Shown: positions 17,978 through 26,943 of the stretch, in pieces | How positions within the stretch are numbered: the stretch's first letter is position 1 | Layout: each line of letters starts with the position of its first letter | DNA from: an uncultured Pelagibacteraceae bacterium | GTDB lineage: Bacteria; Pseudomonadota; Alphaproteobacteria; Pelagibacterales; Pelagibacteraceae | NCBI GenBank assembly: GCA_902611175.1 | Contig: CACLYQ010000007.1 | Location: forward strand, 1-47,615 | DNA: 47,615 nucleotides | Reading direction: 5' to 3' | Translations under genes and position numbers: made by a program | Notes under the pieces: generated by a model | Databases searched by the model: none | What the model saw: only the letters and a program-made list of their open reading frames with translations | Told to the model about the DNA's origin: nothing

Positions 17978-20197
17978 ATGGAAAAAAAAAAATTAAAGTT
18001 ATCAATTTCTGGAGCTTCAAAAAAAACAATTAATAGTATTGAACAAGCAAAATCTCAATCAAAGAATACAGTTGTAATAGAGAAAAGATCTCCAAGATTC
18101 GGAGGTAAAACAAATTTTTCTAGAGGAGCAAGATTAACAGAAAATAAAACACAAAATAATTTTATACCAAAAAAAACAAATTTTTCTAAACCTACTTCGC
18201 CAATCACTTCTGATTTTGAAAAAAGAAAATTAGCTGAACAAAGAGCAACTAGAAGATTAAAAGGTGAAAATGTTCAAAAGGAAAACAAACCTAATAAATT
18301 AGGAGGTAAAAGAAGAGAATTAAAACTTACTGTTTCGAGGGCATTGAGTGAAGATGATATTGGCATAAGATCTAGAAGCTTGGCATCTTTAAAAAGAGCA
18401 AAGCAAAAAGAAAATAGATTATTAAATAAAGAGGAAACAAAAGAAAATTATAAACCTATTAAAAGAGATATAAATATACCTGAAGTAATTACTATAAGAG
18501 AATTGGCAAATAGAATGGCTGAACAATCAAGTAGTATTATCAAGCATTTGATGGGTATGGGGGTAACAGTTACAATTAATCACACAATTGACTCTGACAC
18601 TGCAGAATATTTAGTGAGGGAGTTTGGACATAATCCTGTCAAAGAAGAGAAGGCAGAGGAAATTTTAGATAAGATTAAAGAAATAAAAACACAAAATTTA
18701 AAAAGCAGAGCTCCTATAATAACTGTTATGGGCCATGTAGATCATGGTAAGACTTCTGTATTAGATGTGTTAAGAAAAGCCAATGTTGTTTCTGGTGAAT
18801 TTGGAGGAATTACGCAGCATATTGGAGCATATCAAATCACACATAATAAAAATAAATTAACTTTTATCGATACTCCTGGTCACGCAGCATTCACAGAAAT
18901 GCGAGCAAGAGGTTCAAAACTAACCGATATAGTTATTCTTGTTGTTGCAGCTGATGATGGTGTCAAACCCCAAACAGTAGAATCAATTAAGCATGCAAAA
19001 GCTGCTAAAGTACCAATTGTTGTAGCAATAAACAAATGTGATCTCCCTGAAGCTGATCCTCAAAAAATTAAAAATCAACTTTTAGAATATGAATTAATTG
19101 CGGAAGATTTATCGGGAGATACTTTAATGGTGGAAATTTCAGCTAAAACAAATCAAAATTTAGATAAATTGGTGGAGAGTATTATTTTACAAGCTGAAAT
19201 ATTAGATCTAAAAACTGATTTTGATACTGATGCAAAAGGAATAGTTCTAGAGTCAAAGATTGACGTTGGAAGAGGGCCAATTGCGAATGTAATTGTTACT
19301 GCAGGAACTTTAAGAAAAGGTGATTTTTTTGTTAGTGGATTAAAATGGGGAAAGGTCAGAGCTATAATAAATGATCAAGGAAAACAAATTGATATTGCTG
19401 AACCGGCCACACCAATTGAAATATTAGGTATTAACGGAGCGGCAAAATCAGGAGATGATTTCATAGTTTTAAAAAGTGAAAAAGAGGCAAAAACTCTTTG
19501 TGATGGAAGAATACAAGAAGCAAAAGAAAATAAAAATGTTTTAAATTTCGTAACTCAAGACTCTGCATTTAAAGATGCATCGTCAGAGGAGCTTAATATC
19601 ATTATAAAATCTGATGTACATGGTTCATCTGAAGCAATTAAAAATGCAATAAATCAAATTAAACATGAAGAGGTAAAGCCCAAAATACTTTTATCAGATA
19701 TAGGAATGGTCACAGAAACCGATGTTGCGTTATCAAAAGCATCTAATGCTGTAATTATTGCTTTTAACGTAAAACCCAGTAAAGAAGCTAAAAAAAGAGC
19801 TGAACAAGAGAAAATTTCTATATCCAATTTTAATATTATTTATGAAGTTTTAGATTTTATAAAAAGCAAAATGTCAGGTCTATTAACTCCGGAAGTAGAT
19901 GAAAAAATTATTGGAACAGCAGAGATACTTGAAATATTTAAAGTTTCAAAAGTTGGAAAAGTAGCAGGCTCAAAAGTAACTGATGGAGAAATTATACAAG
20001 ATTCAAACGCCAGAGTGATTAGAGATGGCGCTATAATATTTAATGGAAAAATAGGGTCAATATTTAGAGAAAAAAATCAAACTAAACAGGTATCAGCAGG
20101 ACTAGAATGTGGGATAACACTAAAGGATTTTGTTGATTTCCAGAAAAAAGACGTAATTGAAGTATACAATTCGAAAATAACAGAAAGAACAATATAA
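17978..20197 (+). CDS. infB: Translation initiation factor IF-2
   Basis: IF-2 is the GTPase that brings fMet-tRNA to the 30S subunit. The 739-residue protein has a basic low-complexity N-terminus and an IF2N domain ([20 protein letters not shown]). The G domain has G1 GHVDHGKT, G3 DTPGHAAF and G4 NKCD, followed by the C-terminal beta-barrels. It is shorter than many alphaproteobacterial IF-2 proteins because the disordered N-terminal region is reduced. It shares one base with rbfA (TAATG). Confidence 0.98.
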   Translation: MEKKKLKLSISGASKKTINSIEQAKSQSKNTVVIEKRSPRFGGKTNFSRGARLTENKTQNNFIPKKTNFSKPTSPITSDFEKRKLAEQRATRRLKGENVQKENKPNKLGGKRRELKLTVSRALSEDDIGIRSRSLASLKRAKQKENRLLNKEETKENYKPIKRDINIPEVITIRELANRMAEQSSSIIKHLMGMGVTVTINHTIDSDTAEYLVREFGHNPVKEEKAEEILDKIKEIKTQNLKSRAPIITVMGHVDHGKTSVLDVLRKANVVSGEFGGITQHIGAYQITHNKNKLTFIDTPGHAAFTEMRARGSKLTDIVILVVAADDGVKPQTVESIKHAKAAKVPIVVAINKCDLPEADPQKIKNQLLEYELIAEDLSGDTLMVEISAKTNQNLDKLVESIILQAEILDLKTDFDTDAKGIVLESKIDVGRGPIANVIVTAGTLRKGDFFVSGLKWGKVRAIINDQGKQIDIAEPATPIEILGINGAAKSGDDFIVLKSEKEAKTLCDGRIQEAKENKNVLNFVTQDSAFKDASSEELNIIIKSDVHGSSEAIKNAINQIKHEEVKPKILLSDIGMVTETDVALSKASNAVIIAFNVKPSKEAKKRAEQEKISISNFNIIYEVLDFIKSKMSGLLTPEVDEKIIGTAEILEIFKVSKVGKVAGSKVTDGEIIQDSNARVIRDGAIIFNGKIGSIFREKNQTKQVSAGLECGITLKDFVDFQKKDVIEVYNSKITERTI

Positions 20198-20562
20198 TGA
20201 CTTATTTAGGAAAACCAGTCACACAGAGACAGTTAAGAGTAGGTGAAATGATTAAACAAGCTCTCGGAATGATATTTATAAGAGATGAAGCAAAATTGCC
20301 AAATTTATCTACAAAAGAAATAACTGTGACAGAGGTAAGAATGTCTCCAGATCTAAAAACAGCAAAAATTTTTGTAATGCCTTTAGGCGGAAAAGATGCA
20401 GAAGAGGTTGTTTCTAAATTAAAAGAATTTTCATTTGTAATAAGAAAAGTCTTATCAAAAAAAATAGTGATGAAGTTTTTACCTAAACTATTCTTTGTAA
20501 AAGATGACTCTTTTGATTATGCAGAAAAAATTGAAAATTTAATAAAACAAACAAATAAATAA
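20197..20562 (+). CDS. rbfA: Ribosome-binding factor A
   Basis: RbfA assists late 30S maturation at helix 1 of 16S rRNA. The 121 residues form a single KH-like domain, with QRQLRVGEMIKQALGMIF at the start and VRMSPDLKTAKIFVMPLGG in the middle, as in the family. It overlaps infB by one base. rpsO begins 10 nt after its stop; truB, often placed here, is absent. Confidence 0.95.
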   Translation: MTYLGKPVTQRQLRVGEMIKQALGMIFIRDEAKLPNLSTKEITVTEVRMSPDLKTAKIFVMPLGGKDAEEVVSKLKEFSFVIRKVLSKKIVMKFLPKLFFVKDDSFDYAEKIENLIKQTNK

Positions 20563-20572
20563 GGAATAGAAA

Positions 20573-20821
20573 ATGGTGAATAAAGCAAAAGAACTATCAA
20601 TCCATGAAAAAGATACAGGTTCTTCAGAAGTACAAGTTGCTCAATTAACAGATAAAATTGAGAACTTATCAAAGCACATTAAGCAGTTCAAAAAAGATAA
20701 ACACTCATCTGTTGGACTTTTAAGAGCAGTAAATAAAAGAAAAAAATTATTAGACTATTTAAAGAGAAATAAAATCGAGTCTTATAAAGAAGTGATATCA
20801 AAATTAAATTTAAGGAAGTAA
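20573..20821 (+). CDS. rpsO: Ribosomal protein S15 (short N-terminus)
   Basis: S15 binds the central domain of 16S rRNA and forms intersubunit bridge B4. The core DTGSSEVQVAQLTDKIENL, then HSSVGLLRAVNKRKKLLDYL, is typical. It has 82 residues rather than about 89. The shortening is at the N-terminus, and an in-frame TAA just upstream excludes a longer start. The stop is directly abutted by the pnp ATG. The rpsO-pnp pairing is widely conserved. Confidence 0.96.
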   Translation: MVNKAKELSIHEKDTGSSEVQVAQLTDKIENLSKHIKQFKKDKHSSVGLLRAVNKRKKLLDYLKRNKIESYKEVISKLNLRK

Positions 20822-22894
20822 ATGTTTAAAGTCATAAAAAAAGAAATAGAAGTAGCAGGAAAAAAAATAAGTTTAGAAACAGGCAAAATAGCAAGACAAG
20901 CTGATGGAGCAATTATAGCTCAATGTGGAGAAACAGTTGTTTTAGCAACAGCAGTTGGAGCTAAAAAAGTAAATCCTGATATGGATTACTTTCCATTGTC
21001 AGTAAATTATCAAGAAAAATATTATGCAGCAGGTAAAATTCCTGGTGGATATTTTAAAAGAGAAGCAAGACCGACGGATAGTGAAACATTAATCTCAAGA
21101 TTAATTGACAGACCTATCAGACCATTGTTTCCAGATGAATTTAAAAATGAAGTTCAGTTACTGCCAACAGTGATATCTTATGATAAAGAAAATGAAGCAG
21201 ATATTTTATCAATAATTGCCTCATCTGCAGCCTTGGCAATTTCAGGAATGCCCTTTCTAGGACCTGTTGGTGCTTCAAGAGTTGGTTTTATTAAAGGAGA
21301 ATACGTTCTTAATCCTACCAAAGAACAATTGAAAGATTCAAAACTTGATCTCGTAGTAGCAGGTACAAAAGATGCAGTTTTAATGGTTGAGTCTGAGGCA
21401 AGTGGTTTAACCGAAGAAGAAATGTTAAATGCTGTTAAGTTTGGTCACCAAGGATTTGTTCCTGTAATCGAAATGATAGAGGAACTAGCTAAAGAATGTA
21501 AAAAACCTGACTGGTTAGTTGAGAAAAAAGATTTATCTGAAGTAAAAAATAAATTGGAAAGTGAGTTTACCGATGAACTTAAAAAAGCATTTTCAATAAA
21601 AGATAAACAAGAAAGATCAAATTTAATATCTGAAATAACTGATAAAGCTAAAAAGCTTTATGAAGAAGATGATAATTATACTGATCTTGACGTAAATTCT
21701 CAGCTTAAAAATTTAGAGAAAAGAATTGTCAGAACAGATATTCTAAAAAATAAAAATAGAATTGATGGTAGAGGTCTTGCAGATGTTAGACCAATCATGT
21801 GTGAAGTTGGAATTCTTCCAAGAGTTCATGGCTCTGCTTTGTTTACACGAGGAGAAACTCAAGCAATAGTTACAACTACACTTGGTACATCTGATGATGA
21901 ACAAAAAATAGAAAGTCTTGAAGGATTACAAAAAGAAAGATTTATGCTTCATTATAATTTTCCACCTTTCTCTGTTGGAGAAACTGGTAGAATAGGCACA
22001 GGTAGAAGAGAAATAGGTCATGGAAAATTAGCTTGGAGAGCAATAAATTCCTCTTTGCCTTCAAAAGAAAGTTTTCCCTACACATTTAGAATTGTATCAG
22101 AGATAACTGAGTCAAATGGTTCTTCATCTATGGCAACTGTTTGCGGTTCATCTTTAGCTTTGATGGATGCAGGGGTGCCAATTAAAGAACCAGTTGCTGG
22201 TATTGCAATGGGATTAATTAAAGAAGGAGATGACTTTAGTGTTCTTTCAGATATTCTTGGAGATGAAGATCACTTAGGTGATATGGACTTTAAAGTTGCC
22301 GGAACTAAAGATGGAATAACATCTCTTCAAATGGATATTAAAATTACGGGAATAACCTTTGAAATTATGGAGCAAGCTTTAAAACAAGCAAAAGATGGAA
22401 GAATTCACATTCTAGGCGAAATGAATAAAGCTTTATCTAAATCAAGAGAAGATGTAGGAAAACATACACCTAAAATGGAAAAAATCTCTGTAGATAAGAA
22501 GGATATTGCTACAGTCATTGGAAAAGGTGGAGCAACTATAAGAGAAATTGTTGAGGTATCTGGTGCCAAAGTTGACATCAATGACGAAGGTGAAGTCACA
22601 GTAGCTGCTCCAGATGAGGAATCTAGGAATAAAGCTATGCAAATGATTAAAGACTTAACTGCTAAAGCTGAGCTGAATAAAATTTACAATGGAAAAGTAA
22701 TGAAAATTATGGAGTTTGGTGCATTTGTTAATTTCTTAGGTAAACAAGATGGACTTGTTCACATATCAGAGCTTGCTGATAAGAGAGTTGGCAAGGTAAC
22801 TGATGTAGTAAAAGAAGGTGATGAAGTTAAAGTTAAAGTAATCGGCTTTGATAGAGGAAAAGTTAAGTTATCAATTAAACAAGCTGTAATATAA
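20822..22894 (+). CDS. pnp: Polynucleotide phosphorylase
   Basis: PNPase degrades RNA 3' to 5' phosphorolytically. The 690 residues contain two RNase PH domains separated by an alpha-helical linker. A KH domain ([20 protein letters not shown]) and an S1 domain ([20 protein letters not shown]) form the C-terminus. The second RNase PH domain has [15 protein letters not shown]. Its Shine-Dalgarno (AAGGAAG) lies within the last codons of rpsO, so the two are tightly coupled. Confidence 0.98.
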   Translation: MFKVIKKEIEVAGKKISLETGKIARQADGAIIAQCGETVVLATAVGAKKVNPDMDYFPLSVNYQEKYYAAGKIPGGYFKREARPTDSETLISRLIDRPIRPLFPDEFKNEVQLLPTVISYDKENEADILSIIASSAALAISGMPFLGPVGASRVGFIKGEYVLNPTKEQLKDSKLDLVVAGTKDAVLMVESEASGLTEEEMLNAVKFGHQGFVPVIEMIEELAKECKKPDWLVEKKDLSEVKNKLESEFTDELKKAFSIKDKQERSNLISEITDKAKKLYEEDDNYTDLDVNSQLKNLEKRIVRTDILKNKNRIDGRGLADVRPIMCEVGILPRVHGSALFTRGETQAIVTTTLGTSDDEQKIESLEGLQKERFMLHYNFPPFSVGETGRIGTGRREIGHGKLAWRAINSSLPSKESFPYTFRIVSEITESNGSSSMATVCGSSLALMDAGVPIKEPVAGIAMGLIKEGDDFSVLSDILGDEDHLGDMDFKVAGTKDGITSLQMDIKITGITFEIMEQALKQAKDGRIHILGEMNKALSKSREDVGKHTPKMEKISVDKKDIATVIGKGGATIREIVEVSGAKVDINDEGEVTVAAPDEESRNKAMQMIKDLTAKAELNKIYNGKVMKIMEFGAFVNFLGKQDGLVHISELADKRVGKVTDVVKEGDEVKVKVIGFDRGKVKLSIKQAVI

Positions 22895-22909
22895 ATTTAT
22901 AGGAGAAAT

Positions 22910-23272
22910 ATGAAAAAATTTGAGGATTTGATGAGTGTGAGTAATGAGATAGAAAATATCAGCGCTAGTAATGCAAAAGAAAAGCTAAATGACCCAAATG
23001 TTCAATTTATCGATGTTAGAGATAAAGAAAGCTTTTCAAAAGGAACGATCGGTAATGCAATACATTTAGATAGAGGTTTATTAGAATTTTATTTAGCAGA
23101 AGGCAGTCCTCTAGAAAATGATATGTTTAAAAATAATCCTGACAAAGAATATGTAGTTTTTTGTGGCGTCGGTGGACAAGGAACATTAGCAACCAAAACT
23201 ATGAAGGATATGGGGGTTAAAAATGTCAAAAATATCGCTGGTGGAATGAAAGAGTGGGAAAAGATCAAGTAG
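22910..23272 (+). CDS. Single-domain rhodanese-like protein
   Basis: The 120-residue protein is one rhodanese domain. FIDVRDKESFSKGTIGNAIH is the domain start, and the active-site loop VVFCGVGGQGT carries the persulfide cysteine. It likely moves sulfane sulfur in the cytoplasm; the acceptor is unknown. A good Shine-Dalgarno (AGGAG) precedes the ATG 15 nt after pnp, so it may ride on the pnp transcript. Confidence 0.88.
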   Translation: MKKFEDLMSVSNEIENISASNAKEKLNDPNVQFIDVRDKESFSKGTIGNAIHLDRGLLEFYLAEGSPLENDMFKNNPDKEYVVFCGVGGQGTLATKTMKDMGVKNVKNIAGGMKEWEKIK

Positions 23273-23299
23273 AAAATAATTGTAATAAATTATAATAAA

Positions 23300-23452
23300 A
23301 TGAAACTTTTAAAAAACTTTAAGTTTGAACTACAGAAAAATAAATATGGAAGGTATTTATTACTTGGTAGTTTTACATTTTTTTTTATTAAAGGCTTAAT
23401 TTGGTTAGGTGTTTTTATAGCTGCTGGCTTAGGTATAGTTAGTTCTTTTTAA
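23300..23452 (+). CDS. Small single-pass membrane protein, 50 residues
   Basis: An ATG at 23300 opens a 50-codon frame. Residues 1-20 are basic and amphipathic (MKLLKNFKFELQKNKYGRYL). A hydrophobic stretch (FFFIKGLIWLGVFIAAGLGI) reaches almost to the C-terminus. Support is the start spacing 27 nt after the rhodanese gene, the coherent membrane-protein profile and the stop that interlocks (TTAA, 4-nt overlap) with the convergent DUF4149 gene. No function can be assigned. Confidence 0.6.
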   Translation: MKLLKNFKFELQKNKYGRYLLLGSFTFFFIKGLIWLGVFIAAGLGIVSSF

Positions 23453-23838
23453 ATTAAGACAATTAACAACAAAATTATTTGAACAAAATTTATCACAACT
23501 GAAATAAAATGTGATTGTTTAAATTTTTTATCCTGCTTTTCATCTCTGAACTTATTTATTAGTGGCATTAGTACAAAATTTGACACTGCAAATAAAGCAG
23601 CTACACTTAAAATTAAATAAAAATCTAAGGAAAAAATTTTTAGAATTATAAATAAAATTAAAACTAAAACACTAATAGCTAAATTAACATTATAGTAATA
23701 AGGAAATATTTTTCTAATAAATTTTCTAGCATTTTCCTCATTTAAAGCAGTGAAAGTAACAGGCGCTACAACAAAAGAAAAGAACAGCATAATTCCCAAT
23801 ATAATACTTGTTAGATAAATACTAATTTGTTGCATCAT
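23449..23838 (-). CDS. DUF4149/TMEM205-like four-helix membrane protein
   Basis: The 129-residue product has four hydrophobic helices. The first ends in FFSFVVAPVTFTAL, the hallmark proline region of the TMEM205/DUF4149 family, followed by basic NARKFIRKIFPYYY. Family members are inner-membrane proteins of unknown role. It lies downstream of fabA-fabB-fabI in the same direction, 14 bp after fabI, and may be the last gene of that operon. Confidence 0.75.
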   Translation of the reverse strand: MMQQISIYLTSIILGIMLFFSFVVAPVTFTALNEENARKFIRKIFPYYYNVNLAISVLVLILFIILKIFSLDFYLILSVAALFAVSNFVLMPLINKFRDEKQDKKFKQSHFISVVINFVQIILLLIVLI

Positions 23839-23852
23839 AATTTAACTTAATT

Positions 23853-24638
23853 TCAGGTGATGTTCTTAGGATCTGGCATTCCAACTTTATTGTAACCAGC
23901 ATCTACATAATGAATTTCACCAGTAACACCACCAGCCATATCACTTAAAAGATATAATGTAGAATTTCCAACATCAAGATTATCTACATTTCTTTTCAAA
24001 AATGAATGATCGGCATTCCACTTGTAAAGAAATTTAGCATCCCCAATAGCAGAAGCTGCTAGAGTCTTAATTGGTCCAGCACTTATTGCATTAACTCTAA
24101 TATTCTTTGCTCCTAGATCTCTTGCAAGATATTTAACACTGGATTCTAGTGCAGCTTTACATACCCCCATTACATTATAATTAGGTATGGCTTTATTTGC
24201 CTCATAACTCAAAGTAATCATACTGCCACCTTCCTTCATTATTTTAGATGCCTCTCTGGCAACTTCAGTAAATGAAAAACAAGATATTAACATACTTCTT
24301 AAAAAGTTTTCTCTAGTTGTATTTAAATATTCTCCTGATAATTCGGACTTATCTGAAAATGCAATTGCATGCACAACAAAATCGATTTCTCCCCATTGAC
24401 TTTTTACATCTTCAAAAAGTTTTACAACTTCTTCTTTTTTTTCTACATCACAGCTAAATGTTACATTTGAATTTAGTTTTTCTGCAAGTGGAACAACTCT
24501 TTTTTTTAAAGCATCACCCAAATATGTAAAAGCTAACTCTGCTCCAGCTTCTGCTAGTTTTTGCGATATACCCCATGCAATTGACCTTTCATTGGCAACG
24601 CCCATGATAAGACCTTTTTTTCCCTTCATTAAACTCAT
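23853..24638 (-). CDS. fabI: Enoyl-ACP reductase (NADH) FabI
   Basis: FabI reduces trans-2-enoyl-ACP in the last step of each fatty-acid elongation cycle. The 261 residues show the atypical short-chain dehydrogenase pattern of FabI: LIMGVANERSIAWGI at the N-terminus, and the catalytic Tyr and Lys in SYEANKAIPNYNVMGVCKAA. The ISAGPIKTLAASAI loop is also present. It follows fabB with a 4-bp gap. Confidence 0.97.
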   Translation of the reverse strand: MSLMKGKKGLIMGVANERSIAWGISQKLAEAGAELAFTYLGDALKKRVVPLAEKLNSNVTFSCDVEKKEEVVKLFEDVKSQWGEIDFVVHAIAFSDKSELSGEYLNTTRENFLRSMLISCFSFTEVAREASKIMKEGGSMITLSYEANKAIPNYNVMGVCKAALESSVKYLARDLGAKNIRVNAISAGPIKTLAASAIGDAKFLYKWNADHSFLKRNVDNLDVGNSTLYLLSDMAGGVTGEIHYVDAGYNKVGMPDPKNIT

Positions 24639-24642
24639 AGAT

Positions 24643-25854
24643 CTAAACTTTCTCGAATACTAATGTTGCATTAGTTCCACCAAAACCAAAGCTGTTAGAC
24701 ATAATTGCATTTAAATTTACGTCTTTTTCAACTTGTGTAACAATTGGATAGTTTTTTGCTTCGTCATCCATTTCTGAAATATTTGCTGAAGCTGAAATAA
24801 AATTGTTTTTCATCATTATCAAACTATATATTGCTTCGTGAACTGAAGTTGCACCTAATGAATGACCTGACAAAGATTTTGTAGAACTTATCTTAGGTTT
24901 ATAGTTTGGGAAAGCCTCACCAACTGCTTTTAATTCTGTAATATCTCCTACAGGTGTTGATGTCCCGTGGGTATTAATATAGTCAATTTTATTTCTTGAA
25001 GTTGCTAGAGCCATTTTCATACATCTCACCGCTCCCTCACCAGATGGTGCAACCATATCATAGCCATCTGATGTTGCTCCATATCCAGTTAATTCTGCGT
25101 ATATTTTAGCACCTCTTGCTTTGGCATGTTCGTATTCTTCTAAAACAAGAACTCCACCTCCACCAGCAATCACAAAACCATCTCTTGTTTTATCATATGG
25201 TCTTGAAGCTTTTTCAGGGGTATCGTTATATTTTGATGATAGCGCAGTCATTGCATCAAACATTGCAGTCATAGCAAAGTGAACCTCATCACTGCCACCT
25301 GCAAAAATAATATTTTGTTTTCCTAATTGAATAAGTTCCATTGCGTTACCAATACAATGACCACTCGTGGCGCATGCAGAACTTATTGTGTAATTAGTGC
25401 CTTTTATTTTAAATGGAACTGCTAGAGTGGCAGAAGCAGTACTTGCCATAGTTCTTGGAACTATAAATGGACCCATTTTTTTTGGATTTTTTTCTCTAGT
25501 TTTATCTGATGCTAAAATCACATTTTCAATTGATGGTCCTCCAGATCCCATGACCATACCTGTTGAAATATTACTAACCTCATTTTCTTCTAATCCAGAG
25601 TCTTTAACTGCTTCACTCATTGCAACATAATTATATGCTGATCCAGCACCCATAAACCTAATAACTTTTCTATCAATATAATCTTCTAATTTGATATTAG
25701 GTTTACCATGAACATGGCTTTTTAAATTATGCTCTTTGTATTCCTCAGAAAATGTTATTCCTGATTTTGTATTAACTAATGACTGATAAACCTCATCTTG
25801 ATTATTTCCTAAACATGAAACTACACCAAGTCCTGTTACAACTACTCTTTTCAT
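24643..25854 (-). CDS. fabB: 3-oxoacyl-ACP synthase I (FabB type)
   Basis: This beta-ketoacyl-ACP synthase elongates acyl chains, including the cis-3-decenoyl-ACP made by FabA for unsaturated fatty acids. The 403 residues carry the active-site Cys in [12 protein letters not shown] (near residue 160) and the two catalytic histidines in [11 protein letters not shown] and [11 protein letters not shown]. Direct linkage to fabA supports FabB rather than FabF. Its start shares one base with the fabA stop. Confidence 0.96.
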   Translation of the reverse strand: MKRVVVTGLGVVSCLGNNQDEVYQSLVNTKSGITFSEEYKEHNLKSHVHGKPNIKLEDYIDRKVIRFMGAGSAYNYVAMSEAVKDSGLEENEVSNISTGMVMGSGGPSIENVILASDKTREKNPKKMGPFIVPRTMASTASATLAVPFKIKGTNYTISSACATSGHCIGNAMELIQLGKQNIIFAGGSDEVHFAMTAMFDAMTALSSKYNDTPEKASRPYDKTRDGFVIAGGGGVLVLEEYEHAKARGAKIYAELTGYGATSDGYDMVAPSGEGAVRCMKMALATSRNKIDYINTHGTSTPVGDITELKAVGEAFPNYKPKISSTKSLSGHSLGATSVHEAIYSLIMMKNNFISASANISEMDDEAKNYPIVTQVEKDVNLNAIMSNSFGFGGTNATLVFEKV

Positions 25855-26354
25855 TATTTAAATAATCCTACCTTAAGATTTTCAGCACTATAAATCTTTT
25901 TTCCATCAGCAAGCAATATTCCATTTGCAAGACCTACGGTTGTTTCTCCTTTAACAAGAATTCTTTTCATATCTATTTCATATGTTGCCATTTTGACATT
26001 TTTAAGAACTTCGCCAGTGAATTTCACAGTGCTTACGCCTAATGCTCTCCCTCTCCCTGGATTTCCCAACCAACCAAGAAAAAAGCCAACCAGCTGCCAC
26101 ATGGCATCTAAACCAAGACAACCTGGCATAACTGGATCTTCTCTAAAATGACAATCAAAGAACCATAAATTATCCTTAATATCAAGTTCGGCTTTCATAG
26201 AGCCTTTTTTATAAATACCCTGATTTTCAGTAATTTCTGTAATTCTATCAAACATTAGCATTGGTGGAGATGGTAATTTTGCATTTCCTGGACCAAATAA
26301 TTTACCATTAGCGCAATCAAGAAGTTCATCGTAATTAAAGGAACTTTTTTTCAT
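25854..26354 (-). CDS. fabA: 3-hydroxydecanoyl-ACP dehydratase/isomerase FabA
   Basis: FabA dehydrates 3-hydroxydecanoyl-ACP and isomerises the product, the branch point for anaerobic unsaturated fatty-acid synthesis. The 166-residue protein has the hotdog motif [19 protein letters not shown] with His69 and Asp83 (E. coli His70/Asp84). It heads the fabA-fabB-fabI operon. The divergent neighbour is irr, as in rhizobia, and the 73-bp gap holds an Irr box. Confidence 0.97.
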   Translation of the reverse strand: MKKSSFNYDELLDCANGKLFGPGNAKLPSPPMLMFDRITEITENQGIYKKGSMKAELDIKDNLWFFDCHFREDPVMPGCLGLDAMWQLVGFFLGWLGNPGRGRALGVSTVKFTGEVLKNVKMATYEIDMKRILVKGETTVGLANGILLADGKKIYSAENLKVGLFK

Positions 26355-26404
26355 AATTTTGTAATCTTATTACTTGATTTAGATACATTATAATATAGAA
26401 ATAG

Positions 26405-26421
26405 TTTAGAATAGTTTTAAA
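26405..26421 (+). promoter_or_regulatory. Predicted Irr box (ICE) upstream of irr
   Basis: TTTAGAA-TAG-TTTTAAA matches the alphaproteobacterial iron-control element TTTAGAA-N3-TTCTAAA at 13 of 14 defined positions. It lies 6 bp before the chosen irr ATG and just downstream of a perfect TATAAT at 26389-26394, which would place the start site near 26401. It may therefore act as an autoregulatory site and possibly influence the divergent fabA promoter. The consensus is recalled knowledge of the family. Confidence 0.75.
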
Positions 26422-26427
26422 TTGCTT

Positions 26428-26838
26428 ATGACTAGTAAACAAGAATTTATTGAAAAACTAAGAAACTCTAGTTTAAGACCAACTAAACAAAGAATAAATA
26501 TATGCGAGGTTTTATTTAATAGGGACAAAACTTTCCATTTCACAATAAGCGACTTATTCAATTTAATTAAAGATAAAACTGGAGAAAAAGTTTCATTAGC
26601 AACTGTTTACAATACAGTTCATGCTTTCCACAAAAAAGGATATTTAAAAGAGATACCTATTAATTCTAATCAAACTTACTTTGATACAAATGTCACAGAT
26701 CACCACCATTTTTTCGATGTGAAAGAAGAAAAGCTTATTGATCTTAAAAATGAGGATGTAGGACCGATAGAAATTCAAAGATCTATACCTGGAAAAAAAA
26801 TAAAATCAGTTGAAGTTTTAGTAAAATTAGAAGACTAA
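26428..26838 (+). CDS. irr: Iron response regulator Irr (Fur family)
   Basis: Irr is the heme/iron-status regulator of many alphaproteobacteria. The 136-residue protein has the Fur-like winged helix (LRPTKQRINICEVLF, VSLATVYNTVHAFHKKGYL) and the histidine-rich TDHHHFFD region used for heme or metal sensing. The Bradyrhizobium-type N-terminal GCPWHD heme motif is absent, so it resembles the Rhizobium type. I prefer the ATG at 26428. A TTG at 26422 would add two residues and abut the Irr box. The divergent fab operon and downstream katG fit Irr. Confidence 0.9.
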   Translation: MTSKQEFIEKLRNSSLRPTKQRINICEVLFNRDKTFHFTISDLFNLIKDKTGEKVSLATVYNTVHAFHKKGYLKEIPINSNQTYFDTNVTDHHHFFDVKEEKLIDLKNEDVGPIEIQRSIPGKKIKSVEVLVKLED

Positions 26839-26871
26839 GTTCCAAAATTAAATCATAAATATTCTGACTTA

Positions 26872-26900
26872 TTGACAATCTTCTTTAGAATAATTATAAA
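26872..26900 (+). promoter_or_regulatory. Strong sigma70-type promoter for katG
   Basis: A consensus -35 TTGACA (26872-26877) and a -10 TATAAA (26895-26900) are separated by 17 bp. Transcription would start near 26907, giving a leader of about 37 nt containing a strong Shine-Dalgarno (AAAGGAG, 26927-26933). An Irr box overlaps the spacer and the -10. Confidence 0.8.
26884..26900 (+). promoter_or_regulatory. Predicted Irr box overlapping the katG -10
   Basis: TTTAGAA-TAA-TTATAAA matches TTTAGAA-N3-TTCTAAA at 13 of 14 positions. It spans the promoter spacer and the -10 hexamer, so bound Irr should exclude RNA polymerase. This position predicts repression of katG. Confidence 0.78.
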
Positions 26901-26906
26901 CAACGA

Positions 26907-26923
26907 ATTAGAATAATTACAAT
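26907..26923 (+). promoter_or_regulatory. Second, degenerate Irr-like box at the katG start site
   Basis: ATTAGAA-TAA-TTACAAT matches the same consensus at 10 of 14 positions. It begins 23 bp after the first box, at the predicted transcription start. It may strengthen repression by a second dimer, or may be chance similarity in AT-rich DNA. Confidence 0.4.
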
Positions 26924-26943
26924 ATTAAAGGAGACATATAATA

